Source: Endomicrobiales bacterium
GTDB lineage: Bacteria; Elusimicrobiota; Endomicrobiia; Endomicrobiales; JAFGIL01
Length of the DNA stretch: 64,000 nucleotides
Assembly (NCBI GenBank): GCA_016929635.1
Contig: JAFGIL010000072.1
Location: forward strand, 1-64,000
Reading direction: 5' to 3'
Under the pieces are notes generated by a model that saw only the letters and a list, made by a program, of their open reading frames with translations, searched no databases and was not told the DNA's origin. Within the stretch, counting starts at the first letter, position 1, and every line of letters begins with the position of its first letter. Made by a program: the position numbers and the translations under genes. Of this stretch, positions 17,292 through 26,208 are shown piece after piece.

Positions 17292-18950
17292 CTAATAATT
17301 CACTCCCAAAGACAGCATTGCATATGCGCTGGAAGGAATTTCCGTGCCGTCCTGTATTTTCGTTTTCTCCGAAGAAATAGCCCCGCTGAGATTTAAAATA
17401 ATGTGTTTGATATTAAAGCCCAGCCCGAAAGTATATGCCAGTGCTGCCTTGTTGTTTGCCTGGTTTTTCAGAGCTCCTACCCGTACAGCTATGTTATGAT
17501 TTGGTTTATTCATAGCATTGAACTCTATACCAAGGCCGTATTGACGGCTCTTATAGTTGTCTATAGGAGTAGAGTTTTCCGTAAGGTCATAATCGAATGC
17601 CAGGATAATATGCCTCATTGGCCAAAACGCAAAACCAAACCGGTATTGCGGGTCAATGGTGTATTTGTCCGGAAGGCCCTCTTCTATTGCCGCATCCGGC
17701 TGAGTAAAAGTCGGCGCATTAACATTTCTCCCCAGTATTCCCAGTCTCGTTTTCAGTTCCTTTTTTATCTTTATATGAGTTTCATAAAGCAACCCGACAT
17801 CCAAACCGATATTGGATGAAGTCTGCACGTTTTCATCAATGTCATCCAGCAAGGACTCCAGCTCCACAATATCCTCGTCAAATACTCTTTGCTTAAGGTA
17901 TCCTACGGTACCAGAAATATATTTGACATTTCCTCCAATGTACAAATTCTTTACTGAAGAGTGGATAAATCCGGCACTGCGCCCGTACCCAAATGAACCC
18001 TCGGTGTAAGAAATTCCCCTGATTTCTATGTTCGAGTTATTCTCTCCGAAACCTCCGCTTGTACCCAGGTCTATAAGGCTTTCCACCAGCGGTTGATATT
18101 CCTTTATAGTACCTACTGTAGATACTATATCCTCTATTGAAACACCGTTATCATAGGAAATGTTTATCAGAGCATTTGCTATTTCTTCTGCACTGTAGCT
18201 TCCAAGGTCTACACCCGCAGTATCTGCAAGGCTCTGTATAGTATCTGCTAACTCATCACTTGCAGTGCTAAGTGATTCTGATTCAGGATCAGCAGTATAT
18301 GCCGAAGGGTCCCCGACTAATTCATCAATATCTTCGATATCTCCCAACGAATCAAAATCTATGCCTTCAAAGTCCTCCAGAGCAGCTTTAATTTTGCCTT
18401 TACTGATAACAGAAGAACCGACACCTCCAAGTGAAAGATTGTGCACATCGATGGTCGGAGCTACACCTACGGACTCAAAATTAGTTACAGATATTGACCA
18501 GTTGCTCATTGAAGCTGATAATCCCAAGCCTGCATCAATAATCATCCCCATGCCTGGGCTGTTCATGGAATCAAGGCTGTTAATAGCCTTCATATAGCTT
18601 TCAAGTTGTTCAAGATTAATGTAACTGCCGCTTTCCTGGGCATCATTAATGCTTTCAATCTCAGATGCTGTATCAGATATATCATCAACATACCCCAAGA
18701 TACCGCCGGTTGCTTCTACACCAACCACAATAGGTATCTCTAAATCAAACCCTTTATGCATCCCTAATGCAGCAGGGTTCCAGTACTGGGTAAGAGCTTC
18801 GCAGTTAGAGTGAACATCTCCAACAACTGCAACCTGTGCCCCTCCCATTCCCAGGGCTCTTGATCCAAGTATTTTAAAAGATTCAGCAAAAAGGAGAGCC
18901 GGACAATAACAAATTGTGATTGATAATACAAGTAATTTTATTAAGTTCAT
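17292..18950 (-). CDS. Predicted outer-membrane barrel protein (TraF-like family)
   Basis: 552 residues with a signal peptide (about 1-22). The mature start has LGSRALGMGGAQVAV and YWNPAALG, typical of FadL/PorV-like and 'conjugal transfer TraF'-annotated (TraF_2) outer-membrane proteins. Residues about 95-290 form an acidic, Ser/Asp-rich, helix-predicted insertion, and the C-terminal half alternates in a beta-strand pattern ending in LGVNY, consistent with a barrel. Despite the family name there are no conjugation genes nearby. It sits between the envC-like gene and ctpA. Its role could be outer-membrane transport or anchoring; the substrate is unknown. Confidence 0.7.
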   Translation of the reverse strand: MNLIKLLVLSITICYCPALLFAESFKILGSRALGMGGAQVAVVGDVHSNCEALTQYWNPAALGMHKGFDLEIPIVVGVEATGGILGYVDDISDTASEIESINDAQESGSYINLEQLESYMKAINSLDSMNSPGMGMIIDAGLGLSASMSNWSISVTNFESVGVAPTIDVHNLSLGGVGSSVISKGKIKAALEDFEGIDFDSLGDIEDIDELVGDPSAYTADPESESLSTASDELADTIQSLADTAGVDLGSYSAEEIANALINISYDNGVSIEDIVSTVGTIKEYQPLVESLIDLGTSGGFGENNSNIEIRGISYTEGSFGYGRSAGFIHSSVKNLYIGGNVKYISGTVGYLKQRVFDEDIVELESLLDDIDENVQTSSNIGLDVGLLYETHIKIKKELKTRLGILGRNVNAPTFTQPDAAIEEGLPDKYTIDPQYRFGFAFWPMRHIILAFDYDLTENSTPIDNYKSRQYGLGIEFNAMNKPNHNIAVRVGALKNQANNKAALAYTFGLGFNIKHIILNLSGAISSEKTKIQDGTEIPSSAYAMLSLGVNY

Positions 18951-18975
18951 AATCCCCCGTTTTAAACTTTTTTGC

Positions 18976-20118
18976 TTATTTTAACCACAATAAAGGGTCT
19001 TCGGGCTCGTTTCCGGACCTGACCTCAAAATAAAGCACAGGATTACCGTTCTTACCTACTTTTCCTATCGTTTCATATGCGTTCACTTTTTGCTCTTCTT
19101 CAACCATTATATCTTCTAATAACCCGTAAATCGTATAAAACCCGCTCTTATGATCTAAAATTATCATTTGCCCGTATGCCCTGAAATCACCGCAAAACAT
19201 CACTTCGCCGCTGCTGACAGCCTTCACCTCTGCATTGTTTCCGGTCTGTATCTTAATGCCATTGCTGATTAAATACGTATCCAGCTCAGGATGTTTGCTT
19301 TTTCCGAACTTTGCAACAACTTTTCCCTGGACAGGCCATGGAAGCTGCCCTTTTTTCTTGTTAAACTCTTTTCTTGCCAGAAGCTCCTTTTCGGTCTCCT
19401 TTCTCTCTTTTATCAGGGTGTTAATCAAATCCAGCAGTGCTTTTTTGGAGGCAGACAGTTCTTTTATCTCTTCCTCAGCCAGCAGGCGCTTTCCTATTGC
19501 AGATTCAAGGAGTTTTTCTTTTTTCTTCTTTACTTTATTCTGTTTCACAAGCATTGCCTTATGCTGTGACTCTAAATCCAGTAATTTCTTTTGTGCAGTT
19601 TCCCATTTGATGGATGCATTTTGATAAAAAGACTCTCTTTTTTTCGCTTTATCAAAGTAATCCTTCTTCTGCGCCAGGGCATCCACTCTCAACTTTCTTG
19701 TGACAGGATCGATAAAAAGTTTATTATGGCTGTGGTGAGTTCTATACCAAAGATCCAACTCTTCATCTATTGTTTCATTCCACTGCTTCTTTTCCCAGCC
19801 TGCCAGTTTCAGTTCTTTTTCTGCTTTTTCCAGGTTTTTCTTTGCTTTCTTTATATTTTTCCTGAGCTGCTCACCCTTTTTTTTAAGTTCCCCGAGCTCC
19901 TCGTTTATGCTTTCCAGCTCTTTTTTAATTTCCTTTTCTTTTTTTAAATACTTTTCTTTCTCAGCTTCTTTCTCATCTATCGTCTTTTTGATATTTTCAA
20001 GTTCTTCCGATTTTGAAGATATCTCTTTTTTGTATTGTTTAATCGTTTTCCCTACTAAATTACTATAGCCCAAACTTAAGGTAATTGCAAGTAAAACCCA
20101 TAATATTCTTTTTTGCAT
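18976..20118 (-). CDS. envC: EnvC-like murein hydrolase activator (degenerate LytM)
   Basis: 380 residues: signal peptide or anchor (about 1-22), a long coiled coil (about 25-255), and a C-terminal LytM/M23 domain (about 265-380). The usual zinc ligands are not seen: the first His-Gly-Asp motif is replaced by NGIKI, the HLHFE motif by LYFEV, and the YAHL motif by YGLL. Loss of catalysis is typical of EnvC, which activates cell-wall amidases at the division site under FtsEX control. It begins 3 bases after ftsX, which supports that role. It is probably periplasmic. Confidence 0.85.
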   Translation of the reverse strand: MQKRILWVLLAITLSLGYSNLVGKTIKQYKKEISSKSEELENIKKTIDEKEAEKEKYLKKEKEIKKELESINEELGELKKKGEQLRKNIKKAKKNLEKAEKELKLAGWEKKQWNETIDEELDLWYRTHHSHNKLFIDPVTRKLRVDALAQKKDYFDKAKKRESFYQNASIKWETAQKKLLDLESQHKAMLVKQNKVKKKKEKLLESAIGKRLLAEEEIKELSASKKALLDLINTLIKERKETEKELLARKEFNKKKGQLPWPVQGKVVAKFGKSKHPELDTYLISNGIKIQTGNNAEVKAVSSGEVMFCGDFRAYGQMIILDHKSGFYTIYGLLEDIMVEEEQKVNAYETIGKVGKNGNPVLYFEVRSGNEPEDPLLWLK

Positions 20119-20121
20119 AAA

Positions 20122-20841
20122 TCAGTTTTCCCACAACAAAGCCATTAATACGCCAAATGTCATAAAATAAAATATGTAAAAGGGAGGCAGTTTTACCACA
20201 TCGAGGGCAAATATCTTTGCACTGGCCAGATAGTAAGCCCCGGAACCTAACAAACCGGAAACCGCGCCTCCTACAGCCAGAAAAAATATTTTTTTTACAG
20301 TAGTCATCTGATGCAGCCATAGCCAGAGCAGTTTTGATATAAGCAGCAATGCAAAGAAAAACAATGATATCCTTATAACAAACCTGTAGAAAATCAGAAA
20401 ATTGTCCAGTTTTTCAACTACAAGCATTAAATTCTTATCATACCTAATCTCGTCAACCCCGTTTAACTTTGCGATTGTCTCTTCCAATGATTCAATAAAA
20501 GACAGGTTTACTATCTTTGTTTTTACTATAAAGTAAGGACTAAAAGGATTATCACCTGCAACCAGTATTTTATTAATCCGTGGATTTTTTTCCTTGGCTT
20601 CTTTGATTATCCTATCGGATGAAACAAAATCTATTGCTTTAACGCCGTTGATGTTAAGTATTCTCTCACCAAGAACTTCCGGGGTGACATTAGTGCTGCG
20701 TTCAACAAAAACAGCAATCTCGCTTTTAGCCAAAAGGTCGTGAAAATAAGTATCGCATTGATTATAGGTGCTAAACACAAGCCCTATTGCAAAACTTATT
20801 AAAATAACAGACAGAAAATTTAACATTCTTGTCATTTGCAT
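20122..20841 (-). CDS. ftsX: Cell division protein FtsX
   Basis: 239 residues, shorter than the usual 300 or so. One membrane segment at about 6-25, a periplasmic domain to about 145, then three segments (about 150-172, 185-206, 213-235), matching the FtsX/MacB permease topology. In FtsEX the ATPase FtsE drives FtsX to activate a murein hydrolase through EnvC, which is the next gene. No ftsE is adjacent; the upstream gene is csaB. The ATG lies only 8 bases after the TATAAT of the promoter at 20850-20878, so the message may be nearly leaderless. An alternative ATG is two codons in. Confidence 0.85.
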   Translation of the reverse strand: MQMTRMLNFLSVILISFAIGLVFSTYNQCDTYFHDLLAKSEIAVFVERSTNVTPEVLGERILNINGVKAIDFVSSDRIIKEAKEKNPRINKILVAGDNPFSPYFIVKTKIVNLSFIESLEETIAKLNGVDEIRYDKNLMLVVEKLDNFLIFYRFVIRISLFFFALLLISKLLWLWLHQMTTVKKIFFLAVGGAVSGLLGSGAYYLASAKIFALDVVKLPPFYIFYFMTFGVLMALLWEN

Positions 20842-20849
20842 AATTATTT

Positions 20850-20878
20850 ATTATAGAATAAATTTTAAAAATTGTAAA
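20850..20878 (-). promoter_or_regulatory. Promoter of the ftsX-envC operon
   Basis: On the minus strand, TTTACA (20878-20873), a 17-base spacer, then TATAAT (20855-20850). The -10 box ends 8 bases before the ftsX ATG, so the transcript should start at or next to the start codon. Confidence 0.6.
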
Positions 20879-20887
20879 CCCGCAGCC

Positions 20888-20921
20888 GCTATAATAATTT
20901 TTAATAATTAATAATTATAGC
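20888..20921 (-). terminator. Hairpin after csaB
   Basis: Inverted repeat GCTATAAT / ATTATAGC, extended by three more pairs after one mismatch, 17 bases past the csaB stop. It is AT-rich and lacks a U tract on the transcribed strand. Its position between csaB and the next promoter makes it a plausible weak terminator or RNA-stabilising hairpin. Confidence 0.35.
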
Positions 20922-20937
20922 TTAAAACATTGTATTT

Positions 20938-21987
20938 TCATTTTATACTTTCAAAAAGTAATTGAAAATTTCTCTGCGCGCGGCTTTTAAAGGCAGGCAG
21001 CAAGGAATGTATCTTTTTGCTGATGTTTTCCCTTTTTGACCAAGTATCTTCCAGTTCATTTTTGATTTCACTGGAAGACAAATGCGAATTCCTGTATATT
21101 TTCTTTTGCTCAAACTCTTTTAAAAATCTTGTGATTTTTGAATCGCCCGAAAGTCCGAGGAAAGGTATTCCGTTAAGTGCGGACAGAATTAAACCATGGA
21201 GCCTTTGGCTGACAACCAATCCCACCTCCTGGAATATGGCAATAATTTCATCAGGATTTTTCCATCTGACCAGGACCGACTTATTTTTCATCCTGTTCAT
21301 AATCCCTTTTATGTAACACTGGTCTTCTTCCATATGAAAAGGTATAAACATAACTTCCGATCTCATACTTTCAATAAAAAAATCCGCAAGCTCTGCAAAA
21401 ACACCACCGTTTTCTCCTGCGTCAGGCTCAGCTCTTAGAATAAAGGCAATTTTCCTGTTCCTATGCGCCTGATATCCTGTATTAATTTCCTTTAAAAAAA
21501 CAATATCGGCCGTAACTTCAATTATGCCTTCAGGACAGCCGATTTTTACCAGGAAATCTTTTGATTCATTCTCTCTTACTGTGATTCTATCTGCCTGTTT
21601 TAACACATAACCCATTAATATTTTATTTAAACCGCTCAATTCATTTATGCTTACCGCACAAACAAATATTTTCTTCTTAAATATTTTGGCAAGCCAGATT
21701 ATCGACAGGTAATAATAAAGGCTCAGATTGCTGGTCATATCCTGGAACAGGCCGCCCCCGCCTACGATAACAATATCAGAGTCTTTCAGGGATTTCAGGA
21801 GATTTAATGGATTCCACCTGCTTATTGAGGAGATATTATGGTTTATGCTGGTTTCTTCGGGATTGTCGGATAATACAACAATTTTTGAATCTTTTTCCCT
21901 GTTTTTCAGATTCTTTATCAATACATCAAGTATTAATTCATCCCCCGCATTCCCAAAACCGTAATATCCCGCAATAAGAATTTTCAT
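20938..21987 (-). CDS. csaB: Polysaccharide pyruvyl transferase CsaB
   Basis: 349 residues, soluble. CsaB-type enzymes add ketal pyruvate to cell-wall polysaccharide, which in some bacteria anchors S-layer proteins with SLH domains. Marks: YGFGNAGDELILD at the N-terminus, VIVGGGGLFQD near residue 75, and SQRLHGLILSALNGIPFLGLSGDSK near 265-290. It lies 8 bases after the DUF5693 gene. No SLH-domain gene is in this window, so the acceptor polymer cannot be named. Confidence 0.92.
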   Translation of the reverse strand: MKILIAGYYGFGNAGDELILDVLIKNLKNREKDSKIVVLSDNPEETSINHNISSISRWNPLNLLKSLKDSDIVIVGGGGLFQDMTSNLSLYYYLSIIWLAKIFKKKIFVCAVSINELSGLNKILMGYVLKQADRITVRENESKDFLVKIGCPEGIIEVTADIVFLKEINTGYQAHRNRKIAFILRAEPDAGENGGVFAELADFFIESMRSEVMFIPFHMEEDQCYIKGIMNRMKNKSVLVRWKNPDEIIAIFQEVGLVVSQRLHGLILSALNGIPFLGLSGDSKITRFLKEFEQKKIYRNSHLSSSEIKNELEDTWSKRENISKKIHSLLPAFKSRAQRNFQLLFESIK

Positions 21988-21995
21988 ATTATATA

Positions 21996-23705
21996 TTACT
22001 CATTTCTCTTTTTATTTATAAGTTCAATTATCCCGATAATCATAAATCCTATAAACAATCCAAGCCATAACCCATGAAATGTCCTTACAAGAGAAACCAC
22101 AACAGGGGAATGTGCATGCAGGAATGTGTTAATTATTGATACCTGGCTTATAAATCCCAGGCAAATCAAATACCTTTTCTTAAAATAGAAACCCAGCAGA
22201 AGCAAAGGCTGTCCGAACAAAAATTCCTTGGAACGCGGCCTTATGCCCAGAACGTTCTCAAGGAACTGCCTTATGTTCTCTTCAAGGAAGAAATACCCGA
22301 TGTTATAGTTACCGCTGCGAAGCATCATTATACCGAATATTAAAAACAGCATTAAGAAAATAAATACATGGCTCATTCTTACCTGCATAAACCACAGTTT
22401 CTTCAGCTCTTCGAATGTAAAAAGAATAATAAAAACAGCTATTAGAGGTATAATCATTACAAGTTTTACTGAAGGCAGTAAAACAATTTTTTTCATAAAG
22501 AGCACATTATACAAAAGAGCAGATATCAGGAGCCCGCCAATTATTGTTGTTGCATTAACAATAATATATTTTACAAAAAAATGCTGGAACTTTTTTGCAG
22601 CATATACCGCAAGAATCGGGAACAATACCGCACAGGCCAGAATTATTAAAACAGAAGATTTTGTTTTTTTACATAGAGGGTAATCAGGAGGGCTGACAAT
22701 ATCAAGTGTATAGCCCATATCTTTAAGTTTCTTGGCAACAAGCCTTAAGTAATCCAAATTATCTTCTAACGGCTTATTCTTCCAAAAATGGAATAAAAGG
22801 AACCTATTGCTTCTTTCCTTTACGGCCCGGATCCATCTGAAAAGATGGTATTTATCATTCCGGTTCTTTTCAAGCTCCTGATTTGTTATTACGTGTCCCT
22901 GAACCAGACTCTGTGGAACCGATTGATTTAACAAATTGTCACCATAAAAATGCGTAAATTCAAGGTCAATATATTTAAGTTCGTTGTTTTTTAATGTGTT
23001 AATCAGAATTTTTTCGTTTCCGGGATATCCCGGGACTTCAGAGTCTCCCCATAAATAGCCCGAAACATTATCAGTTGTCATTCCATCAAGCCATTTTGGA
23101 TTCCCCTTGTTTCTGGGCCTTAAAATTATCTTCAAGCCTGTTTCGTTCAATATTGACATTTTTTCCGGGTCAAACCCCAGCGGAATGCTTTCAGACCACC
23201 ATCCCGGCCTGAAGGAAGAGTAAAAAACCGGATACAATATTCTGCGCCTGCCCAAACGAAGCGTCTTTACAGTAATTGAATATCTATCCTTTAACTGGCT
23301 TTCTAACTGTTTTGCCAGTTTTCTATCAGAGACGACTAGCGAGATACCGCGTATTTTTGTTGCAGGCGGAAGCATGTCAAGAAGCATCATTCGCTCGTAT
23401 TCATCTTTTGAATAATAAACTACTCTACCTCTCGTAACCAGAGAAGCCAGAGTTTCTTCCTGTATGGATACACTGGATACTCCTATGGCCTGTATTCGCT
23501 TTAGGAATTCGCTCAGCTTGTAATCATTTTTGTAACATAGATCATAAACCTCATCCCAATCAACGCAAATCTCTATTTCATCGTTCTTATTTTCACTAAT
23601 AACCCGTTTTGGGACTTTTATAATTATGAATATAAAAGATACGGCTAAAACAGCATAAACAAACATTTCCAGATATTTTCTAATTTTATTTAGATTTAAC
23701 TTCAT
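21996..23705 (-). CDS. DUF5693 family membrane protein
   Basis: 569 residues: one N-terminal membrane segment (about 13-30), an extracytoplasmic domain (about 40-350) with a TIM-barrel-like feel (SVSIQEETL, ISLVVSDRKL, KYIDLEF), and about six C-terminal membrane segments (355-560). The domain architecture and the csaB neighbour match DUF5693, a family often paired with csaB but without a known biochemical role. It probably works in making, moving or modifying a pyruvylated surface polymer. The ATG overlaps the glgA end by 20 bases. Confidence 0.75.
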   Translation of the reverse strand: MKLNLNKIRKYLEMFVYAVLAVSFIFIIIKVPKRVISENKNDEIEICVDWDEVYDLCYKNDYKLSEFLKRIQAIGVSSVSIQEETLASLVTRGRVVYYSKDEYERMMLLDMLPPATKIRGISLVVSDRKLAKQLESQLKDRYSITVKTLRLGRRRILYPVFYSSFRPGWWSESIPLGFDPEKMSILNETGLKIILRPRNKGNPKWLDGMTTDNVSGYLWGDSEVPGYPGNEKILINTLKNNELKYIDLEFTHFYGDNLLNQSVPQSLVQGHVITNQELEKNRNDKYHLFRWIRAVKERSNRFLLFHFWKNKPLEDNLDYLRLVAKKLKDMGYTLDIVSPPDYPLCKKTKSSVLIILACAVLFPILAVYAAKKFQHFFVKYIIVNATTIIGGLLISALLYNVLFMKKIVLLPSVKLVMIIPLIAVFIILFTFEELKKLWFMQVRMSHVFIFLMLFLIFGIMMLRSGNYNIGYFFLEENIRQFLENVLGIRPRSKEFLFGQPLLLLGFYFKKRYLICLGFISQVSIINTFLHAHSPVVVSLVRTFHGLWLGLFIGFMIIGIIELINKKRNE

Positions 23706-25164
23706 TTTTATTTTTCCTGCTTGTCAAAGATTTATATAATTCTATATACTTTTTTACTGATTTATCCCACGAAAAGTCGCATTGAAAGGCATTTCTGACC
23801 AGGGACTCCCATAGATTCTTCTTATTATAGACGTTAATTGCCCTTTCAACGGTTTTTACAAAATCATCTGCCTCATCTTCTTTTTCAAAAACAAAACCAT
23901 TCCCTTTTTTGCTTTTTTCGTTAAAATCAATGATAGTATCCGCCAACCCGCCTGTTTTATGCACTATCGGTATAGTTCCGTAAGCAAGAGATATCATCTG
24001 ACTTAACCCGCACGGCTCAAATCTTGAAGGCAGCAAAAATGCATCCGAACCCGCGTAAATTTTATGGGCCAATGGTTCGTTAAACTCAAAATCTACGCTT
24101 ATCCTGTCCGGATTTTCCGATGCAAGCTGCCTTAATGACTCCTCAATATCTGCATTCCCCCGCCCTAAAAGGACAAATTGAATGTTATTTTTTAACATTT
24201 TAGGAATAGCCTCAATTAACAAATCATATCCTTTCTGTGGATCGAGCCTTGAGACAGATCCAACTAAAAAAGTTTTGCTGTCGGTTTTCAAATTGCACGC
24301 CTTCTGAAGTTCACTTTTGCATTTTGTTTTGCCGCTAAAATTATCTTTTGAGAATTTATATTCAATATATTCATCTTTATCCGGATTCCAATAATCATAG
24401 TCAATCCCGTTTAAAATTCCAACAATCTCATTTTTTCTGGAATCCAGAATCCCGTCCATCCCTGCACCATACTTTCTGGTTTGAATCTCTTTTGAATAAT
24501 TAGGGCTGACCGTTGATATTTTGTCAGCATAAATCAGGCCTGTTTTCATAAAATTAAACCCGCCATAGTACTCCATTTTATCGTTTGAAAAATAATCCCA
24601 GGTAAATCCTGCTTTAAGAAGCGTGTTTTTCTTGAAATGCCCCTGGTAAGCCAGGTTATGAATAGTATACAGGGATTTTGTTTTACTGAAAAAATCATCG
24701 TTTTTATATAGTATTTTTAAAAAGGCAGGTATTAGCGCGGTTTGCCAGTCATGGCAGTTAATTATATCGGGTTTAAAATTTAATACTTTAGCGGCTTCAA
24801 GTACGGCTTTTGAGAAAAATATAAAACGTTCATCGTTGTCTTCGTAGTCGCCGTCTTTAGTTCCGTAAACCTCGTACCTGTAGAAATATTTAGCATTATC
24901 TATAAAATAAACAGGAACGCCGTTATCCAGAGATCCTTTTTTAATTGACGCTTCCTCATAATTCTCCCCTATTTTGACTAGTATTTTGTGTGGAAGAGGA
25001 CGGAGATTAAACTTGTTGTCATCAATACTCTTATATTTTGGAATAAATACTGCAGGATTCTGTTTTTCTTTTTTAAGATATTTCGGTAGAGTCCCCATAA
25101 TGTCCGCAAGCCCTCCAACTTTTATGAAGGGCACACATTCAGAAGCTGCCATTAATATGCGCAT
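23686..25164 (-). CDS. glgA: Glycogen synthase GlgA
   Basis: 492 residues, the standard length of a bacterial GT5 glycogen/starch synthase. It elongates alpha-1,4-glucan with ADP-glucose (UDP-glucose in some). The N-terminal KVGGLADIMGTLPK holds the KxGGL nucleotide-sugar motif. The INCHDWQTALIP segment and the C-terminal PSRFEPCGLSQMISLAYGTIPIVHKTGGLADTI region (shown only to locate the EPCGL and TGGLADT motifs) are intact. It follows galT by 37 bases. With galT and the isomerase it forms a small carbohydrate-storage cluster. Confidence 0.95.
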   Translation of the reverse strand: MRILMAASECVPFIKVGGLADIMGTLPKYLKKEKQNPAVFIPKYKSIDDNKFNLRPLPHKILVKIGENYEEASIKKGSLDNGVPVYFIDNAKYFYRYEVYGTKDGDYEDNDERFIFFSKAVLEAAKVLNFKPDIINCHDWQTALIPAFLKILYKNDDFFSKTKSLYTIHNLAYQGHFKKNTLLKAGFTWDYFSNDKMEYYGGFNFMKTGLIYADKISTVSPNYSKEIQTRKYGAGMDGILDSRKNEIVGILNGIDYDYWNPDKDEYIEYKFSKDNFSGKTKCKSELQKACNLKTDSKTFLVGSVSRLDPQKGYDLLIEAIPKMLKNNIQFVLLGRGNADIEESLRQLASENPDRISVDFEFNEPLAHKIYAGSDAFLLPSRFEPCGLSQMISLAYGTIPIVHKTGGLADTIIDFNEKSKKGNGFVFEKEDEADDFVKTVERAINVYNKKNLWESLVRNAFQCDFSWDKSVKKYIELYKSLTSRKNKNEVKSK

Positions 25165-25201
25165 AACAAGACTGTCCTTTGAAATATTTTAATAAAAAAC
25201 T

Positions 25202-26197
25202 TTACTCTGATTCCCGTAAAGCCGCAGCTGCCTCTTCCGGAGGGGTAGGGTTAATAAAAAAACCAGTTCCCCACTCGAAGCCTGCCACCTGAATCAGTTT
25301 GGGTATAATCTCAATATGCCAGTGGTAGTAAGGCAGATTCGGTTCTTTCAGAGGAGAATTATGTATTGTATAGTTAAAAGGAGGATTATCAAGAACTTTG
25401 CCTAATTTTTTAAGAACATCCTTCATTATCGAAGAAAGTTTTGAAATATCGTTATCATTAATCGACTCAAAGTGCGATCCGTGGTTTTTTGGCAGAACCC
25501 ACACTTCAAACGGAGAACGTGAAGCAAAGGGGCAGAATGCAACGAAATCAGAGTTCTCAGTTATAATTCGGGAAGCTGACGACATTTCCTCCCTGATAAT
25601 ATCACAGAAAATACATCGTTCCTTATATTCATAGTAACTCAACGAACCTTTCATTTCCCCTTTTACACGCCTTGGTATAATGGGTGTTGCAATTAACTGT
25701 GAATGCGGATGAGATAAATTCGCGCCTGCTGCTTTCCCGCTGTTCTTAAATACGATTATATATTCGAACCTGATATCTCTCTTCAGATCCAGTATCCTTT
25801 CACGGAACGCTCTAAATATATCGTTAATATGTTCATCCGATAAGTCACCCGTCCCTTTATTGTGGTCCGGAGATTCAATTATAACTTCATGCGCGCCGAT
25901 GCCGCTTATCTTGTCATACATTCCCTCCCCCTGCCTTTCAAGGGAACCCTCAACCGCCAATGCAGGATATTTATTCGGAACCACCCTCAGGCTCCATTTC
26001 GATGAATCATCCGAGTGTTTTTCTCCGTTATAAACAAGTATGCTCGGAGGCGTCATCTTTTCGTTTCCCGGACAAAAAGGGCAAACCTTCTCCGGTTCTG
26101 TCTCGCATTCTTTTATGAAATCAGATGGCCTTCTGCTCCTATCCGTTGTTATTATTACCCATCTTCCGATTACCGGGTCCCGCCTGAACTCTGACAT
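25202..26197 (-). CDS. galT: Galactose-1-phosphate uridylyltransferase GalT
   Basis: 331 residues of the HIT superfamily. GalT exchanges galactose-1-phosphate with UDP-glucose through a uridylyl-His intermediate. The active site is SHPHSQ near residue 163. A CPFC pair near 40 and CIFC near 195 could be metal-binding. YHWHIEIIP near the C-terminus is conserved. AGGAGG precedes the ATG. Some enzymes of this type act on ADP-glucose or other nucleotide sugars, and the glgA neighbour makes that possible. Confidence 0.92.
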   Translation of the reverse strand: MSEFRRDPVIGRWVIITTDRSRRPSDFIKECETEPEKVCPFCPGNEKMTPPSILVYNGEKHSDDSSKWSLRVVPNKYPALAVEGSLERQGEGMYDKISGIGAHEVIIESPDHNKGTGDLSDEHINDIFRAFRERILDLKRDIRFEYIIVFKNSGKAAGANLSHPHSQLIATPIIPRRVKGEMKGSLSYYEYKERCIFCDIIREEMSSASRIITENSDFVAFCPFASRSPFEVWVLPKNHGSHFESINDNDISKLSSIMKDVLKKLGKVLDNPPFNYTIHNSPLKEPNLPYYHWHIEIIPKLIQVAGFEWGTGFFINPTPPEEAAAALRESE

Positions 26198-26208
26198 ATT
26201 GTTTCCTC

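Noticed and set aside
17292..18950. A conjugation (TraF) role for the barrel protein.
   Set aside because: The family name is historical. No other transfer gene is present, and the sequence looks like a FadL/PorV-type barrel.
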